Source: Actinobacteria bacterium HGW-Actinobacteria-6 (lineage in GTDB: Bacteria > Actinomycetota > Coriobacteriia > Anaerosomatales > Anaerosomataceae). Taken from it: DNA of 53,611 nt. Shown here piece by piece: positions 45,145-53,611 of the stretch. Position numbers and translations under genes: made by a program. Numbering within the stretch: position 1 is the stretch's first letter; each line of letters opens with the position of its first letter. Location of the stretch: contig PHEU01000012.1 of assembly GCA_002841295.1 (NCBI GenBank), positions 1 to 53,611 of the forward strand. Direction: 5' to 3'. The notes under the pieces are model-generated. The model ran no database searches. It saw only the letters and a list, made by a program, of their open reading frames with translations, and was not told the origin of the DNA.

Positions 45145-45801
45145 TCAGGCGATGGTGTGGTTGGGCGGTTGATCTGGCGCGGACCGGTCAGACGTGACGA
45201 TTGCCACAGCCAGCTCCGCACGCAGGTTCGCTGCAAATCGAACGGCATGGATACCTGCTCCGGAGATGTCTGGTGCGAGAGGCATCTCCCTCACGACGAC
45301 GCCTCCATTCGCTTGCACGAAATCCCGGAAATCCTTGATGGTCGTATGGTGAATGTTCGGGGTGTCGTACCAGCTGTGGGGAATGCTCCGAGATACAGGC
45401 ATCCGGCCGCGGAACGCCAGGTAGCCTCGAACGCGCCAATTGCCGAAGTTTGGAAACGACAGGATTCCGCTGGACCCGACGCGCAGCATCTCGCGAAGCA
45501 CGAGCGCCGGGTTGCGTACGATCTGTAGCGTCTGCGAGAGGATGACGACGTCGAACGATCCGTCGGGGAAGCCTGCCAGCCCGCGGTCGAGGTCGTCTTG
45601 CACGACCGAGAGGCCGCGCGCGATCGACGCCGCGATCCCTTCGGGCGTCAACTCGACGCCGCGGACGCGGCAGCCGCGTTCGTCGCGCAGGTAGGCGAGG
45701 AGCTCGCCGCTCCCGCAGCCGAGGTCGAGCACGCGGCTTCCCTCGGGCACGAGCCCGCCGATGAAACGGAGATCGGAGCGCAGGAACTGGGCGGCCGTCA
45801 T
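45145..45801 (-). CDS. metW: MetW methyltransferase-like protein
   Basis: A 218-residue SAM-methyltransferase-fold protein of the MetW family: VLDLGCGSGELLAYL (motif I), VILSQTLQIVRNPALVLREMLRV, FPNFGNWRVR and PHSWYDTPNIHHTT. MetW is found with MetX; its exact role in acyl-homoserine formation is unsettled. The ATG overlaps the metX stop by 4 bases. The last 25 residues are unusually polar. Confidence 0.93.
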   Translation of the reverse strand: MTAAQFLRSDLRFIGGLVPEGSRVLDLGCGSGELLAYLRDERGCRVRGVELTPEGIAASIARGLSVVQDDLDRGLAGFPDGSFDVVILSQTLQIVRNPALVLREMLRVGSSGILSFPNFGNWRVRGYLAFRGRMPVSRSIPHSWYDTPNIHHTTIKDFRDFVQANGGVVVREMPLAPDISGAGIHAVRFAANLRAELAVAIVTSDRSAPDQPPNHTIA

Positions 45802-46946
45802 GCTGCCTCACCTGCTCGCTTCGCGAGCTCGTCGGCGCAGACGCTCGCGAGGAACGGCGCGACGAACCGCGCCTGCTCGACCGGCTCCAGTAGGAATGCG
45901 TCGTGGCCGTACGGGCTCTCGATCTCGGCGAACGAGACTTCGGCGCCGGCGGACTGAAGGGCGTCGACGAGCTCGCGCGACTGGTAGGTGGGGAAGAGCC
46001 AGTCGCTTGAGAACGACAACACCAAGAAGCGCGCGTCGATGTCCGCGACAGCGTCGGCAAGCGTCGGGAAGCCGGCGCTCAGGTCGAAGTAGTCCATCGC
46101 CTTAGTCATGTAGAGGTACGTGTTGGCGTCGAAGCGTTCGACGAACTTGCGGCCCTGGTAGGCGAGGTAGCTCTCGACTTCGAACTCACTCACGAACTCG
46201 AAGGCGTGCTCCTCGCGCTCGCGCAGGCGCCGCCCGAACTTCTCGCGCATCGAGTCGTCGGACAGGTACGTGATGTGCCCGATCATCCGTGCGATGGCCA
46301 GGCCGTGTCCCGGCTGGCCGGACTCGTAGTAGTCGCCGCCCTTGAACGCCGGATCGCCGAGAATCGCCGTGCGGCCGACCTCGTTGAACGCGATCGCCTG
46401 CGCGCCGAGCCGCCACGTCGTCGCGATCGCGAGCACGCTCGCACACCGCTTCGGGTAGCGCTGTGCGAAGGCGAGCGCCTGCATGCCGCCCATCGATCCA
46501 CCTGCGACCGCCAGGAGGCGATCGATGCCGAGTGCATCGAGGAGTGTGGCAAAGACGTCCGCCATGTCTTCGATCGTGACCAGCGGGAAGCGCAGCGCGT
46601 ACGGCTCGCCGGTCGCCGGGTCGGTCGAGCCAGGGCCGGTCGTGCCGGAGCAGCCGCCGAGCACGTTCGCGCACACCACGAAGTACCGGTCGGTGTCCAC
46701 CGCTCGGCCGGGGCCGACGATGTCGCCCCACCAGCCCGCGCGCGGCTGGCCGGACGCGTCGGGGCCGCTCGCCACGTGCGAGTCGCCCGAGAGCGCGTGG
46801 CAGATGAGAATCGCGTTGCCGCCTCCGGCGTCGAGTGTGCCGAAGGTCTCGTGGGCGACCTCTATAGTCTCGAGCCGTCTGCCCGAGAGGAGTGTGTGGC
46901 CCTCCGGGAGCGAGAAGCTCCCGGAGGTGCCTGCAGGTGTGCCCAT
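45798..46946 (-). CDS. metX: homoserine O-acyltransferase
   Basis: A 382-residue alpha/beta hydrolase with the nucleophile in GGSMGGMQAL, the Asp in FSSDWLFP and the His in GHDAFLLE. It activates homoserine with acetyl-CoA, or succinyl-CoA in some members; presence of MetW leaves this open. It supplies MetY upstream in the operon. The start follows the metY stop by 3 bases. Confidence 0.94.
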   Translation of the reverse strand: MGTPAGTSGSFSLPEGHTLLSGRRLETIEVAHETFGTLDAGGGNAILICHALSGDSHVASGPDASGQPRAGWWGDIVGPGRAVDTDRYFVVCANVLGGCSGTTGPGSTDPATGEPYALRFPLVTIEDMADVFATLLDALGIDRLLAVAGGSMGGMQALAFAQRYPKRCASVLAIATTWRLGAQAIAFNEVGRTAILGDPAFKGGDYYESGQPGHGLAIARMIGHITYLSDDSMREKFGRRLREREEHAFEFVSEFEVESYLAYQGRKFVERFDANTYLYMTKAMDYFDLSAGFPTLADAVADIDARFLVLSFSSDWLFPTYQSRELVDALQSAGAEVSFAEIESPYGHDAFLLEPVEQARFVAPFLASVCADELAKRAGEAA

Positions 46947-46949
46947 GAC

Positions 46950-48251
46950 TTACGCCTGCTCGAGTGCCTGTGCGAGGTCGGCGATGATGTCGTCGATGTT
47001 CTCGATGCCGATGGAGAGCCGCACGAAGTCCGGTCCGATGCCTGCGAGCACGAGCTCATCGTCGCTCAGCTGCGAGTGCGTCGTGGTGGCCGGGTGGATG
47101 ATGAGCGACTTCGCGTCGCCCACGTTCGCCAGATGCGAGAAGAGCTCCACGTTCTCGATGAGCGCGCGGCCGGCATCCTGGCCGCCCTTGACGCCGAAGA
47201 CGACGACGCCGCCGTACAGATCATGCGACAGGAACTCGTCGGCGTTCGCCTTTGTCGGGTGATTCGGCAGGCCGGGGTACGTGACCCACGCGACCTTGGG
47301 ATGCGTCTCAAGATACTTGGCCACCGCGAGCGCGTTTGTGCTGTGCCGCTCGAGCCTCAGGGACAACGTCTCTATGCCGAGGAGGATCTGCTGCGCGTTG
47401 AACGGAGAGAGTGTTGCGCCGATATCGCGCAGGAGCTGCACGCGAAGCCGGATGCCGAACGCCACGTTGCCCAGACCGGGGAAGTCGCCGAAGACGTCCC
47501 AGAACTTGAGGCCGTGGTACGACGCATCGGGCTCGGTGAACTGCGGGAAGCGCCCGTTACCCCAGTCGAAGTTGCCGCCGTCGATGATCGCGCCGCCGAG
47601 CGACGTGCCGTGGCCGCCGATCCACTTGGTGAGCGACTCGACGACGATCGCGGCACCGTGCTCGATGGGCCGGCACAGGTAGGGCGTTGCGAACGTGTTG
47701 TCCACCACGAGCGGCACGCCGAGCGCGCGGCCCGCATCGGCCAGACCGCGGATGTTGGGAACGTCCAGGCGCGGGTTGCCGATGGTCTCGATGAACCACG
47801 CCCTGGTGGTGTCGTCGGTGGCGTCGATGAAGCCCTGGATGTCGGTGGGCTCCACGAAGCGTACCGTGATGCCAAGGCGCTTGAAGGTGTGCAGGAAGAT
47901 GTTCCAGGTGCCGCCGTAGAGCGACGTGGAGCTCACGATCGAGTCGCCGGAGCCGGCGAGGTTGAGCAGCGCGAGGTTCTCGGCAGCGTGTCCCGAGGCA
48001 ACGGCGACGGCCGCGGTACCACCGTGGAGCGCGGCGAGACGCTGCTCGAGCACGTCAGTGGTGGGGTTCATGATGCGGGAGTAGATGTTGCCAAACGCGC
48101 GCAGGCCGAAGAGGTCCGCTGCGTGGTCGGTATCCTTGAAGTTGTACGCGACCGTCTGGTAGATGGGGACCGCACGCGATCCGGTGGTGGGATCGGGGGT
48201 CGCGCCGCCGTGGACGGAAATGGTGTCGAAGCCGGGTGCCGAAGCGCTCAT
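46950..48251 (-). CDS. metY: O-acetylhomoserine sulfhydrylase
   Basis: A 433-residue Cys/Met-metabolism PLP enzyme. The PLP lysine is in ESLTKWIGGHGTSLGG; SRIMNPTTDVLEQRLAALHGG and the C-terminal HPATTTHSQLS are family hallmarks. It adds sulfide to O-acetylhomoserine to give homocysteine, a second route beside the DUF39 pathway at the window start. AAAGGA lies 8 bases before the ATG. Its leader encodes a Met-rich peptide. Confidence 0.95.
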   Translation of the reverse strand: MSASAPGFDTISVHGGATPDPTTGSRAVPIYQTVAYNFKDTDHAADLFGLRAFGNIYSRIMNPTTDVLEQRLAALHGGTAAVAVASGHAAENLALLNLAGSGDSIVSSTSLYGGTWNIFLHTFKRLGITVRFVEPTDIQGFIDATDDTTRAWFIETIGNPRLDVPNIRGLADAGRALGVPLVVDNTFATPYLCRPIEHGAAIVVESLTKWIGGHGTSLGGAIIDGGNFDWGNGRFPQFTEPDASYHGLKFWDVFGDFPGLGNVAFGIRLRVQLLRDIGATLSPFNAQQILLGIETLSLRLERHSTNALAVAKYLETHPKVAWVTYPGLPNHPTKANADEFLSHDLYGGVVVFGVKGGQDAGRALIENVELFSHLANVGDAKSLIIHPATTTHSQLSDDELVLAGIGPDFVRLSIGIENIDDIIADLAQALEQA

Positions 48252-48296
48252 GGGAAGATCCTTTCGTGTTTGTGTGAGAGGGAAGATGCCCGCGAC

Positions 48297-48404
48297 CTAC
48301 TGGCCGGCAGGGAGCTGGAGTCGCCCGGTTTCTGCGCATACGCGCAAAGACCCGGGCTGGGTCATCATCATCGCCATCATCATCACAAACAGGATCAGTG
48401 CCAT
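48297..48404 (-). CDS. Met-rich leader peptide upstream of metY (attenuator)
   Basis: A 35-residue ORF, 45 bases upstream of metY, opening MALILFVMMMAMMMTQPG. Seven of its first 14 residues are Met, with two ATG triplets (residues 8-10 and 12-14). GGGAGGTGA lies 11-14 bases upstream and GAGG 4 bases upstream of the ATG. A strong hairpin begins 9 bases after the last Met codon, and metYXW follows. This is the layout of ribosome-mediated attenuation, as for trp or his leaders, with Met as the sensed residue. No database family is known to me. Confidence 0.8.
   Translation of the reverse strand: MALILFVMMMAMMMTQPGSLRVCAETGRLQLPAGQ
48323..48357 (-). promoter_or_regulatory. leader hairpin after the Met codons
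   Basis: The transcript forms a stem of about 14 pairs with a 4-base loop: GCCCGG/CCGGGC at the base, then TGCGC-type pairing near the loop, with one mismatch and one bulged base. A ribosome stalled on Met codons 12-14 would cover the 5' arm. A competing stem (GCGAC with GTCGC at the leader stop) is possible. No U-run follows, so the switch may act on Rho access or on metY translation. Confidence 0.6.
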
Positions 48405-48435
48405 GGTGCCTCGGTTCACCTCCCTTGAGAAGTCG

Positions 48436-48480
48436 TTCAGCAATTCGCTGAAGGTATCAGCGAGTCCGGTGCCATGTCCA
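48436..48480 (-). promoter_or_regulatory. met operon promoter with dyad at the start site
   Basis: On the minus strand TGGACA (48480-48475, 5/6 to -35) and GATACC (48458-48453, 3/6 to -10) are 16 bases apart. TTCAGC-N5-GCTGAA (48436-48452) is a dyad right at the expected start site, a possible operator for the Rrf2 regulator. Confidence 0.45.
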
Positions 48481-48509
48481 TCGGCACAACCGCACTGATT
48501 CGCGAGGTT

Positions 48510-49769
48510 CTATCTGTTCGGGGATATGGGTTCGTCTGCGGCCAGTAGTGTCGATACCTCCACGTCGGTGGAAGCGCTAGTGCCCGCGATGCGGTCGATG
48601 GCGCTCGCCTCGAAGAGTGCGAGTACGGCGATGACTGTGACTGTCATCGCGCCACCGATAAGCGTTAGCTGCACTCCGAACGTGGCAGCCAGCCATGGTG
48701 CGAACGCGAGCGGAAGCAGTTCGCCGGCCTGGCGATGCACCATCGCGGTCCCGGTGATGCGGCCGACCATACCTTTGGGCGAGTCGCGGTGCAGCAGCGT
48801 CCTCAGGAGCGGTTCCATCACCCCGATTACGAAGCCCCAGAGCGCAGCACCGATCACAACGATACGAATGTTCGAAGTGCCCACGTACGCAATGCTGCAG
48901 AGTCCCGTCAGCATGACTGTCACAGTCAGAGCGCGCGCCGAGACGATCTTCTTGGGCAGACGCTGCAGGAGCAGTGCGCCGGCGAGGATTCCAACGCCGA
49001 ACACCGAGTTCACGTAACCGATAGCCTCGATACCAGTCTTGACGACATCGCGATAGAAGAGTGGTTCGAGCGCGCCGAACGCGCCAAAGCCAAGCCAGAC
49101 GACCGTTCCGGCTAGGACGTAGAACCGCAGCGAACGTGCCCGGTACGCCGTGCGAATGCCGTCCCGGAACTCCCCGAAAGCACTGCTGTGGCCCTTGTCT
49201 CGCTTTGGATACGTGAGCCGGGTTCTCGCGACGAGAACGGCGGCGATGAGCGATGTTGCCGCGTCGGCGAAGAACACCCAGTCGACGTTGGCATAATGCA
49301 CAATGAGGGAGCCCAGCGCGGGGCCCGTGATGAATGCGGCCGAACCAGCGGATTCGATCCACGAGTTCATCTTGCGGAGTTCGTCTTCGTTGTCACCGGC
49401 AAGGAACGGAGCGAACGAGGCGCCCGCCGTCATCACGGGTGCGCCCACGAAGCCCCAGAACGCTACCAGTACGGTGAGCGAGCCAAGGTCGGTCGCGAGT
49501 GCGATAGCTAAAGACGCGGGTACGAAGAGTATCTCGGCACCGATGAGTACCCGACGCGGCCCGTAGCGGTCCACGAGCACGCCGCTGATGACGCTTCCGA
49601 GTATCGAGACGACACTCAGCACGAACATGAGCGTGGCAATCTGAATGGCGGTCGCCTGGAAGCTGAAGGCGGCCTTCCCCCAAACCCCTACGAAGAACGC
49701 AGCCTCGCTGCCGGCACGCGAAAGGTACCGTGCGGCGATGACGCGTGCTATGTCTCGCTTGCGTGCCAC
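48510..49769 (-). CDS. MFS transporter
   Basis: A 419-residue protein with about 12 membrane helices. The MFS loop 2-3 motif appears as GVLVDRYGPRRVLIGAE, and PLFYRDVVKTG and RDSPKGMVGRITGT follow. It resembles MFS_3-type exporters of macrolides or other small molecules. GTG at 49769 is chosen for GGAGAG upstream; an ATG 22 codons earlier would enter the region before the next gene's end. The substrate is unknown. Confidence 0.88.
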   Translation of the reverse strand: MARKRDIARVIAARYLSRAGSEAAFFVGVWGKAAFSFQATAIQIATLMFVLSVVSILGSVISGVLVDRYGPRRVLIGAEILFVPASLAIALATDLGSLTVLVAFWGFVGAPVMTAGASFAPFLAGDNEDELRKMNSWIESAGSAAFITGPALGSLIVHYANVDWVFFADAATSLIAAVLVARTRLTYPKRDKGHSSAFGEFRDGIRTAYRARSLRFYVLAGTVVWLGFGAFGALEPLFYRDVVKTGIEAIGYVNSVFGVGILAGALLLQRLPKKIVSARALTVTVMLTGLCSIAYVGTSNIRIVVIGAALWGFVIGVMEPLLRTLLHRDSPKGMVGRITGTAMVHRQAGELLPLAFAPWLAATFGVQLTLIGGAMTVTVIAVLALFEASAIDRIAGTSASTDVEVSTLLAADEPISPNR

Positions 49770-49798
49770 ATGCTCTCCTGGGTGAAGCGGACTGCGTG

Positions 49799-50704
49799 CT
49801 AATCGAGTTGCGAGAGTCCGATGTCGGCCGTCCATGGGATGGCGCCGGCGTTGGCCGACGCACTCATTGCCTCGTTGGTCGCAGCTGCGTCACCGGGCGG
49901 CGGGTAGTCGAGCGTGAGTGTGAGTATGCCGAGGAGTCGCATGCGCTTCAGGGCGCCGAGTGCTGCTGTGTGTTCGACGTCGGTGACTGGTCTGTATGTT
50001 TCGGACTCGGAGTCGTAGATGAACGAGGCGTCCTCCCGGTTCCATACATCGATATATGGCAACATCGATGCGATCACGTCTTCGCCGTTTTGCATGGCGA
50101 TCACGCCGCCGTCTTGGTGGACAAGCGCGGACATCCCCTCAAGTACACGCTCCATTCCCTGTGCTTGTGCGGGGTGCTCACGGATCATGTCGACGTTATC
50201 CAGGAACAGCCCGTCGAATCCCTTGCCGAGGATGGCCGGAGCCACTTGCATCATCAGTATGCTGCGGAAGCCCTCCTGCGAGACATCGGCGTAGTACTCA
50301 TCCCACTCGGGCCACTTCTCAAGCTGGTACGTCTTCATCTCCGGATACCAAGAACGCCACGGCTCGATCGTGCCGACGCTCAAATAGCCGAGCACGGTCG
50401 CGCCACCCGCCTGTATCTCGGCGACTTGACTGGCCGTGGTCGTTTCGCCATCTACGACGACAAGGCCGAGGCCCGCAAGGCGCGCGATAGTGTCAGAGTC
50501 CAGCTCGGCGCCGAGAGGCATTGCCCACGAACTCGCACCCGAAAGCCGCGGTTGCCGAAGCTCGGTGGTGGGCGATGGGGGCACGGTCGCTACCGCGTCG
50601 GTGTTGTCGGGAACATCGGGCTCGGTAGAGGGTACAAGCGAGCACGCGGTCGCCGACATGGCGATCACGATTGCGAGCGCAGCGATGAGCGGACGACGGT
50701 GCAT
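49799..50704 (-). CDS. lipoprotein, GH114/TM1410-like putative polygalactosaminidase
   Basis: A 301-residue lipoprotein: signal with lipobox-like SATAC at residues 17-21, a Pro/Thr-rich linker, then a TIM-barrel-like GH114 domain with LGYLSVGTIEPWRSW and FDGLFLDNVDM (the likely catalytic Asp region). Family members cut galactosaminogalactan-type polysaccharides. A -10 element TAGACT ends 6 bases before the ATG with no ribosome binding site, so the mRNA may be leaderless. Confidence 0.8.
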   Translation of the reverse strand: MHRRPLIAALAIVIAMSATACSLVPSTEPDVPDNTDAVATVPPSPTTELRQPRLSGASSWAMPLGAELDSDTIARLAGLGLVVVDGETTTASQVAEIQAGGATVLGYLSVGTIEPWRSWYPEMKTYQLEKWPEWDEYYADVSQEGFRSILMMQVAPAILGKGFDGLFLDNVDMIREHPAQAQGMERVLEGMSALVHQDGGVIAMQNGEDVIASMLPYIDVWNREDASFIYDSESETYRPVTDVEHTAALGALKRMRLLGILTLTLDYPPPGDAAATNEAMSASANAGAIPWTADIGLSQLD

Positions 50705-50804
50705 GACCAGAGTCTAGCGCTCTTGCGCGGCGGAGTCGTGGGGGCGTGCGCTCACGGCGGGTTCGGAGTACCGTTGTAGCAGCCAAAGGAGGGGAGTTCC
50801 GGAC

Positions 50805-52283
50805 ATGCCAGACGCCCGATCGCACGTACCCGTGATGCTGACCGACCTCTATCAGATCACGATGGCGTACGCCTACTGGCGCTCGGGCACGGCCGAGACA
50901 GAAGCGTGTTTCCATGCGTCGTTTCGGCGGAATCCGTTCGGCGGCGGCTTCGCTGTGGCGTGTGGACTTGAGCAAGTCGTCGACTATCTGACCAACATTC
51001 GCTTCTCGGAAGAAGATGTCGCGTATCTCGCCACGCTCAACGGGAACGACGGCAAGCCGCTCTTCGTACCAGAGTTCCTTGCGTGGCTCCGCGATTTTCG
51101 GTTCACGTGTGACGTTGATGCGGTTGCCGAGGGAACCGTCGTGTTCCCGAGGGAGCCGCTGGTTCGCGTGACGGGTCCGATCATCCAGTGTCAGATCGTG
51201 GAGACGGCACTGCTCAACATCGTGAACTTCCAGACGCTCATCGCGACGAAGGCTGCGCGCGTCTGCTCGGCCGCGCAGGGAGACCCGGTCCTCGAGTTCG
51301 GGTTGCGTCGTGCGCAGGGGCCGGATGGTGGGCTCTCCGCGAGCCGCGCCGCCTATATCGGCGGGTGTGCGGGCTCGAGTAACGTGCTCGCCGGGCAGCG
51401 ATACGGAATCCCGGTTGGCGGCACGCATGCGCACAGCTGGGTGATGGCGTTCGATACCGAGCTGGAGTCGTTTCTCGCCTATGCTGACGCCATGCCCAAC
51501 AACGCGACGTTCTTAGTCGACACGTATGACACGCTCGAAGGCGTGCGGCACGCGATCGAGGCGGGCCGCCGACTTGCCGAGGCGGGCCACACGATGATCG
51601 GCATTCGTATCGACTCCGGTGACCTCGCCTGGTTGTCTCGGCGGGCGCGCGAGATCCTCGATAGGGCTGGCTTCGGGCACGTGAAGATCTACGCCAGCAA
51701 CGAGCTCGACGAGTACCTGATCGAGAGCCTGAAAGACCAGGGTGCCGCCATAGATGTCTGGGGAGTGGGGACGCGCCTTGTGACGGCGGAAGGTTCGCCG
51801 GCGCTGGGTGGAGTGTACAAGCTCTCGGCGGTTCGCGAACCCGGCGGAGCCTGGGAACCGCGCATCAAAGTCTCCGAGCAGACCGCAAAGGTCACCATGC
51901 CGGGCATCTTGCAGGTTCGGCGGTTCACTCGTGACGGGCGCTTCGACGGCGACATGATCTACAGCGTGGCACAGGCGCCCGGGCCCGATTGCACGATGGT
52001 CGATCCCGAGGACTCAACACGGCGCAAGGCGTTTTGCGGTGAGCCCGCCGAGGAGCTCTTGCAGCCCGTAGTGCGCGCCGGCGTGCTCGTAGCCGAGACA
52101 CCGCCGATAACTGCCGCCCGTGAGCGAGCCGCGACTCAGCTCGCGATGCTCGATCCGGGTGTGAAGCGCTTCCTGAACCCACATGGGTATCCTGTTGGTG
52201 TCGAGTTGCAGCTGCACGATCTGCGCACACGACTCATCCTGAAGGCTCGCGGACTGGACGACTCGGAAGGTGGTATCACGTGA
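50805..52283 (+). CDS. pncB: nicotinate phosphoribosyltransferase
   Basis: A 492-residue NAD-salvage enzyme: [13 protein letters not shown] at the start, [23 protein letters not shown] and [16 protein letters not shown] (phosphoribosyl-binding region). It joins nicotinate to PRPP. AAAGGAGGGG lies upstream of the ATG. pncA overlaps its stop by 4 bases, so the two steps from nicotinamide to nicotinate mononucleotide are co-translated. Confidence 0.95.
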   Translation: MPDARSHVPVMLTDLYQITMAYAYWRSGTAETEACFHASFRRNPFGGGFAVACGLEQVVDYLTNIRFSEEDVAYLATLNGNDGKPLFVPEFLAWLRDFRFTCDVDAVAEGTVVFPREPLVRVTGPIIQCQIVETALLNIVNFQTLIATKAARVCSAAQGDPVLEFGLRRAQGPDGGLSASRAAYIGGCAGSSNVLAGQRYGIPVGGTHAHSWVMAFDTELESFLAYADAMPNNATFLVDTYDTLEGVRHAIEAGRRLAEAGHTMIGIRIDSGDLAWLSRRAREILDRAGFGHVKIYASNELDEYLIESLKDQGAAIDVWGVGTRLVTAEGSPALGGVYKLSAVREPGGAWEPRIKVSEQTAKVTMPGILQVRRFTRDGRFDGDMIYSVAQAPGPDCTMVDPEDSTRRKAFCGEPAEELLQPVVRAGVLVAETPPITAARERAATQLAMLDPGVKRFLNPHGYPVGVELQLHDLRTRLILKARGLDDSEGGIT

Positions 52284-52891
52284 AGGCGCTCGTGCTTGTG
52301 GACATCCAGAACGACTTCATGCCCTTTGGGGCGCTGCCCGTCGCGGACGGAGATGCCGTCGTGGCCGTGGCAAACGCCCTCATGCCGAGGTTCAGCCTTG
52401 TCGTTGCGACACAGGACTGGCACGGTGCAGATCACGGCTCATTCGCGTCGAATCACCCTGGCGCGTCTCCGGGTGACCTGGTCATCCTCGGCGGGGTAGA
52501 GCAGGTGCTGTGGCCCGATCACTGTGTGCAGGGGAGTCCCGGGGCGAGCTTCCACTCGGCGCTCGACGTGGCGCGCATCGACGTTGTGATTCGCAAAGGC
52601 GAAGACCCCGGTATCGATTCGTATAGCGGATTCTTCGACAACGATCACGAGACGGCCACCGGCCTTGGCGACTTGCTTACCAGAAGTGCAGTCGACGAGA
52701 TCATCGTGCTTGGGCTGGCGACTGACTATTGCGTAAAGGCGACAGTGCTCGATGCGATCGGCCTCGGTTTTGGCGTGACGGTGGTGACCGATGGGTGCCG
52801 AGCGGTCGAACTCACTCCCGGCGACACCGAACGTGCGCTAGCCGAGATGCGCGCCGAAGGCGTGCGACTACTTACCAGCGACAGAGTCTGA
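52280..52891 (+). CDS. pncA: nicotinamidase
   Basis: A 203-residue isochorismatase-fold amidase. The catalytic triad appears as Asp8 in VDIQNDF, Lys in VIRKGED and Cys in [10 protein letters not shown]; metal ligands are in [12 protein letters not shown]. It converts nicotinamide to nicotinate for PncB. GTG start coupled to pncB. Confidence 0.94.
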   Translation: MKALVLVDIQNDFMPFGALPVADGDAVVAVANALMPRFSLVVATQDWHGADHGSFASNHPGASPGDLVILGGVEQVLWPDHCVQGSPGASFHSALDVARIDVVIRKGEDPGIDSYSGFFDNDHETATGLGDLLTRSAVDEIIVLGLATDYCVKATVLDAIGLGFGVTVVTDGCRAVELTPGDTERALAEMRAEGVRLLTSDRV

Positions 52892-52910
52892 CAACTGACA
52901 GGAGAGTCCG

Positions 52911-53492
52911 ATGAAGGTTGTGGCATTCAATGGTAGCGCCCGCAGAGACGGGAACACCGCGATTCTGCTCGAGCGCGTCCTGGTCGAGCTTCGCTCGGCG
53001 GGTATCGAGACCGAGCTCATGCAAATGGCGGGCAAGAAGGTCCATGGCTGCACTGCGTGCATGAAGTGCAGGGAGACGAAAGACAATCGCTGCTCTGGAC
53101 TCAGGGACTTCGGGAATGAGTGCATCGAAGCGGCTGATGCCGCCGATGGGATCATCATCGGCTCTCCGGTGTACTACGCAGACGTCACGGCCGAGACCAA
53201 GGCGTTCATCGATCGTCTCGGCTATGTGGGCGGTGCGAATCCAGGCATGCTGCGTCGCAAGGTGGGTGCCGGGGTGGTTGCGGTGCGCCGTGCGGGCGCG
53301 ATTCACGCCTTTGACAGCATCAATCACCTCTTCTTCATCTCAGAGATGATCGTGCCCGGATCCTCGTATTGGAACGTCGGTATCGGTGGACCCGCCGGTT
53401 CAGTGGAATCGGACGAAGAGGGCCTGCGCACGATGGATACGCTCGGTCGCAATATGGCGTGGCTGCTTGAGCGAGTGGCTGACCGCTCCTAG
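52911..53492 (+). CDS. iron-sulfur flavoprotein (NAD(P)H-dependent FMN reductase family)
   Basis: A 193-residue flavodoxin-fold protein: FMN phosphate loop [14 protein letters not shown], the cluster motif [15 protein letters not shown] (CX2CX2CX7C) typical of iron-sulfur flavoproteins, and [19 protein letters not shown]. In methanogens such proteins reduce oxygen or peroxide using ferredoxin. CAGGAGAG lies upstream of the ATG. The stop overlaps the facing gene by 4 bases. Confidence 0.9.
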   Translation: MKVVAFNGSARRDGNTAILLERVLVELRSAGIETELMQMAGKKVHGCTACMKCRETKDNRCSGLRDFGNECIEAADAADGIIIGSPVYYADVTAETKAFIDRLGYVGGANPGMLRRKVGAGVVAVRRAGAIHAFDSINHLFFISEMIVPGSSYWNVGIGGPAGSVESDEEGLRTMDTLGRNMAWLLERVADRS

Positions 53493-53611
53493 AAGAGCGA
53501 CTGGAAATCCTCGAAGCTCTCCTGCAGATGGTCGAGATTCCAGTCGTCGATCGACATGTAGAAGCGTGGGTTGAAGACGAGCCCCATGTCTTCGGTGAGC
53601 GCGATGACTGC
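53489..53611 (-). CDS. C-terminal end of an unidentified protein (cut by the window edge)
   Basis: The last 40 codons of a minus-strand gene that enters from beyond the window, ending [11 protein letters not shown]...DFQSLF. The frame stays open to the edge and its TAG overlaps the iron-sulfur flavoprotein TAG within CTAG, as at other convergent junctions here. No family can be named from this fragment. Confidence 0.6.
   Translation of the reverse strand, partial: AVIALTEDMGLVFNPRFYMSIDDWNLDHLQESFEDFQSLF

Noticed and set aside
45052-45145. A possible 25-residue leader peptide (Leu/Val rich) upstream of cysK on the minus strand
   Set aside because: The reading MLLVLLPTL has no ribosome binding site and no Cys or Met run, and no hairpin pair follows. 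Chance is the simplest explanation.
46206-48428. A 740-codon plus-strand open frame with a His-rich end
   Set aside because: It lies entirely antisense to metX, metY and the leader peptide. Its composition (Arg, Glu, His, Val rich) is that of a shadow frame in GC-rich DNA, and the His run is the complement of the ATG repeats in the leader.
48252-48509. A SAM riboswitch upstream of metY
   Set aside because: The conserved S-box core (GAGGGA...GGCAACC order) is missing; the Met-rich leader explains the region better.

Overview
The window looks like a chromosomal segment of an anaerobic, high-GC Gram-positive bacterium. It is most likely a deep-branching actinobacterium of the Coriobacteriia kind; this is inference from gene content, not a measured placement. 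Supporting signs are an actinobacterial DUF2469 gene, cell-wall-binding repeat (CWB2) surface proteins, the NIL-ferredoxin route to homocysteine, MetV/MetF instead of a stand-alone MetF, a MetH without a reactivation domain, GTG starts, many 4-base GTGA/ATGA overlaps and apparent leaderless transcripts. I saw no rRNA, tRNA, CRISPR array, insertion sequence or phage gene.

Layout. (1) 1-6.1 kb: the 3' part of a T-box riboswitch and its terminator lead a methionine operon: DUF39 and NIL-ferredoxin (homocysteine from aspartate semialdehyde), a small membrane protein, a short MetH, MetV and MetF. (2) 6.2-12.2 kb: a cassette of two TorD/NarJ-like chaperones around a PhnD-like sensor, a histidine kinase, a LytTR response regulator and a metallophosphoesterase, then a MoaE-like protein. 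No molybdoenzyme is in the window. (3) 12.2-18.2 kb: two diguanylate cyclases, one with a ferritin-like sensor domain, flank lpdA-lipA; then a UPF0280 gene. (4) 18.2-28.9 kb: DUF2469, ligA, two CPBP intramembrane proteases (one fused to a ferredoxin), gatC-gatA, a large secreted NHL/CWB2 protein, gatB and a DegV protein. (5) 28.9-29.8 kb: a small unknown gene, then a 572-base non-coding stretch holding a well-defined candidate small RNA with its own promoter and terminator.

(6) 29.8-40.2 kb: a degenerate-GGDEF membrane protein is translationally coupled to an Mrp/Mbh-type cation/proton antiporter operon with four large NuoL/M/N-like subunits. (7) 40.2-43.7 kb: a PAS histidine kinase, a tiny zinc-ribbon protein, a beta-hydroxyacid dehydrogenase and an unknown gene. 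(8) 43.7-48.5 kb, minus strand: metY-metX-metW-cysK-rrf2, preceded by a leader ORF encoding a 35-residue peptide with two runs of three methionines. This is a strong candidate for ribosome-mediated methionine attenuation. (9) 48.5-53.6 kb: an MFS transporter, a GH114-like lipoprotein, pncB-pncA, an iron-sulfur flavoprotein and the tail of an unknown gene.

The two ends of the window make homocysteine by two different routes. One appears to be controlled by a T-box and the other by a Met-rich leader peptide. MetH/MetV/MetF then methylate homocysteine. All five convergent gene pairs overlap by exactly four bases at their stop codons.
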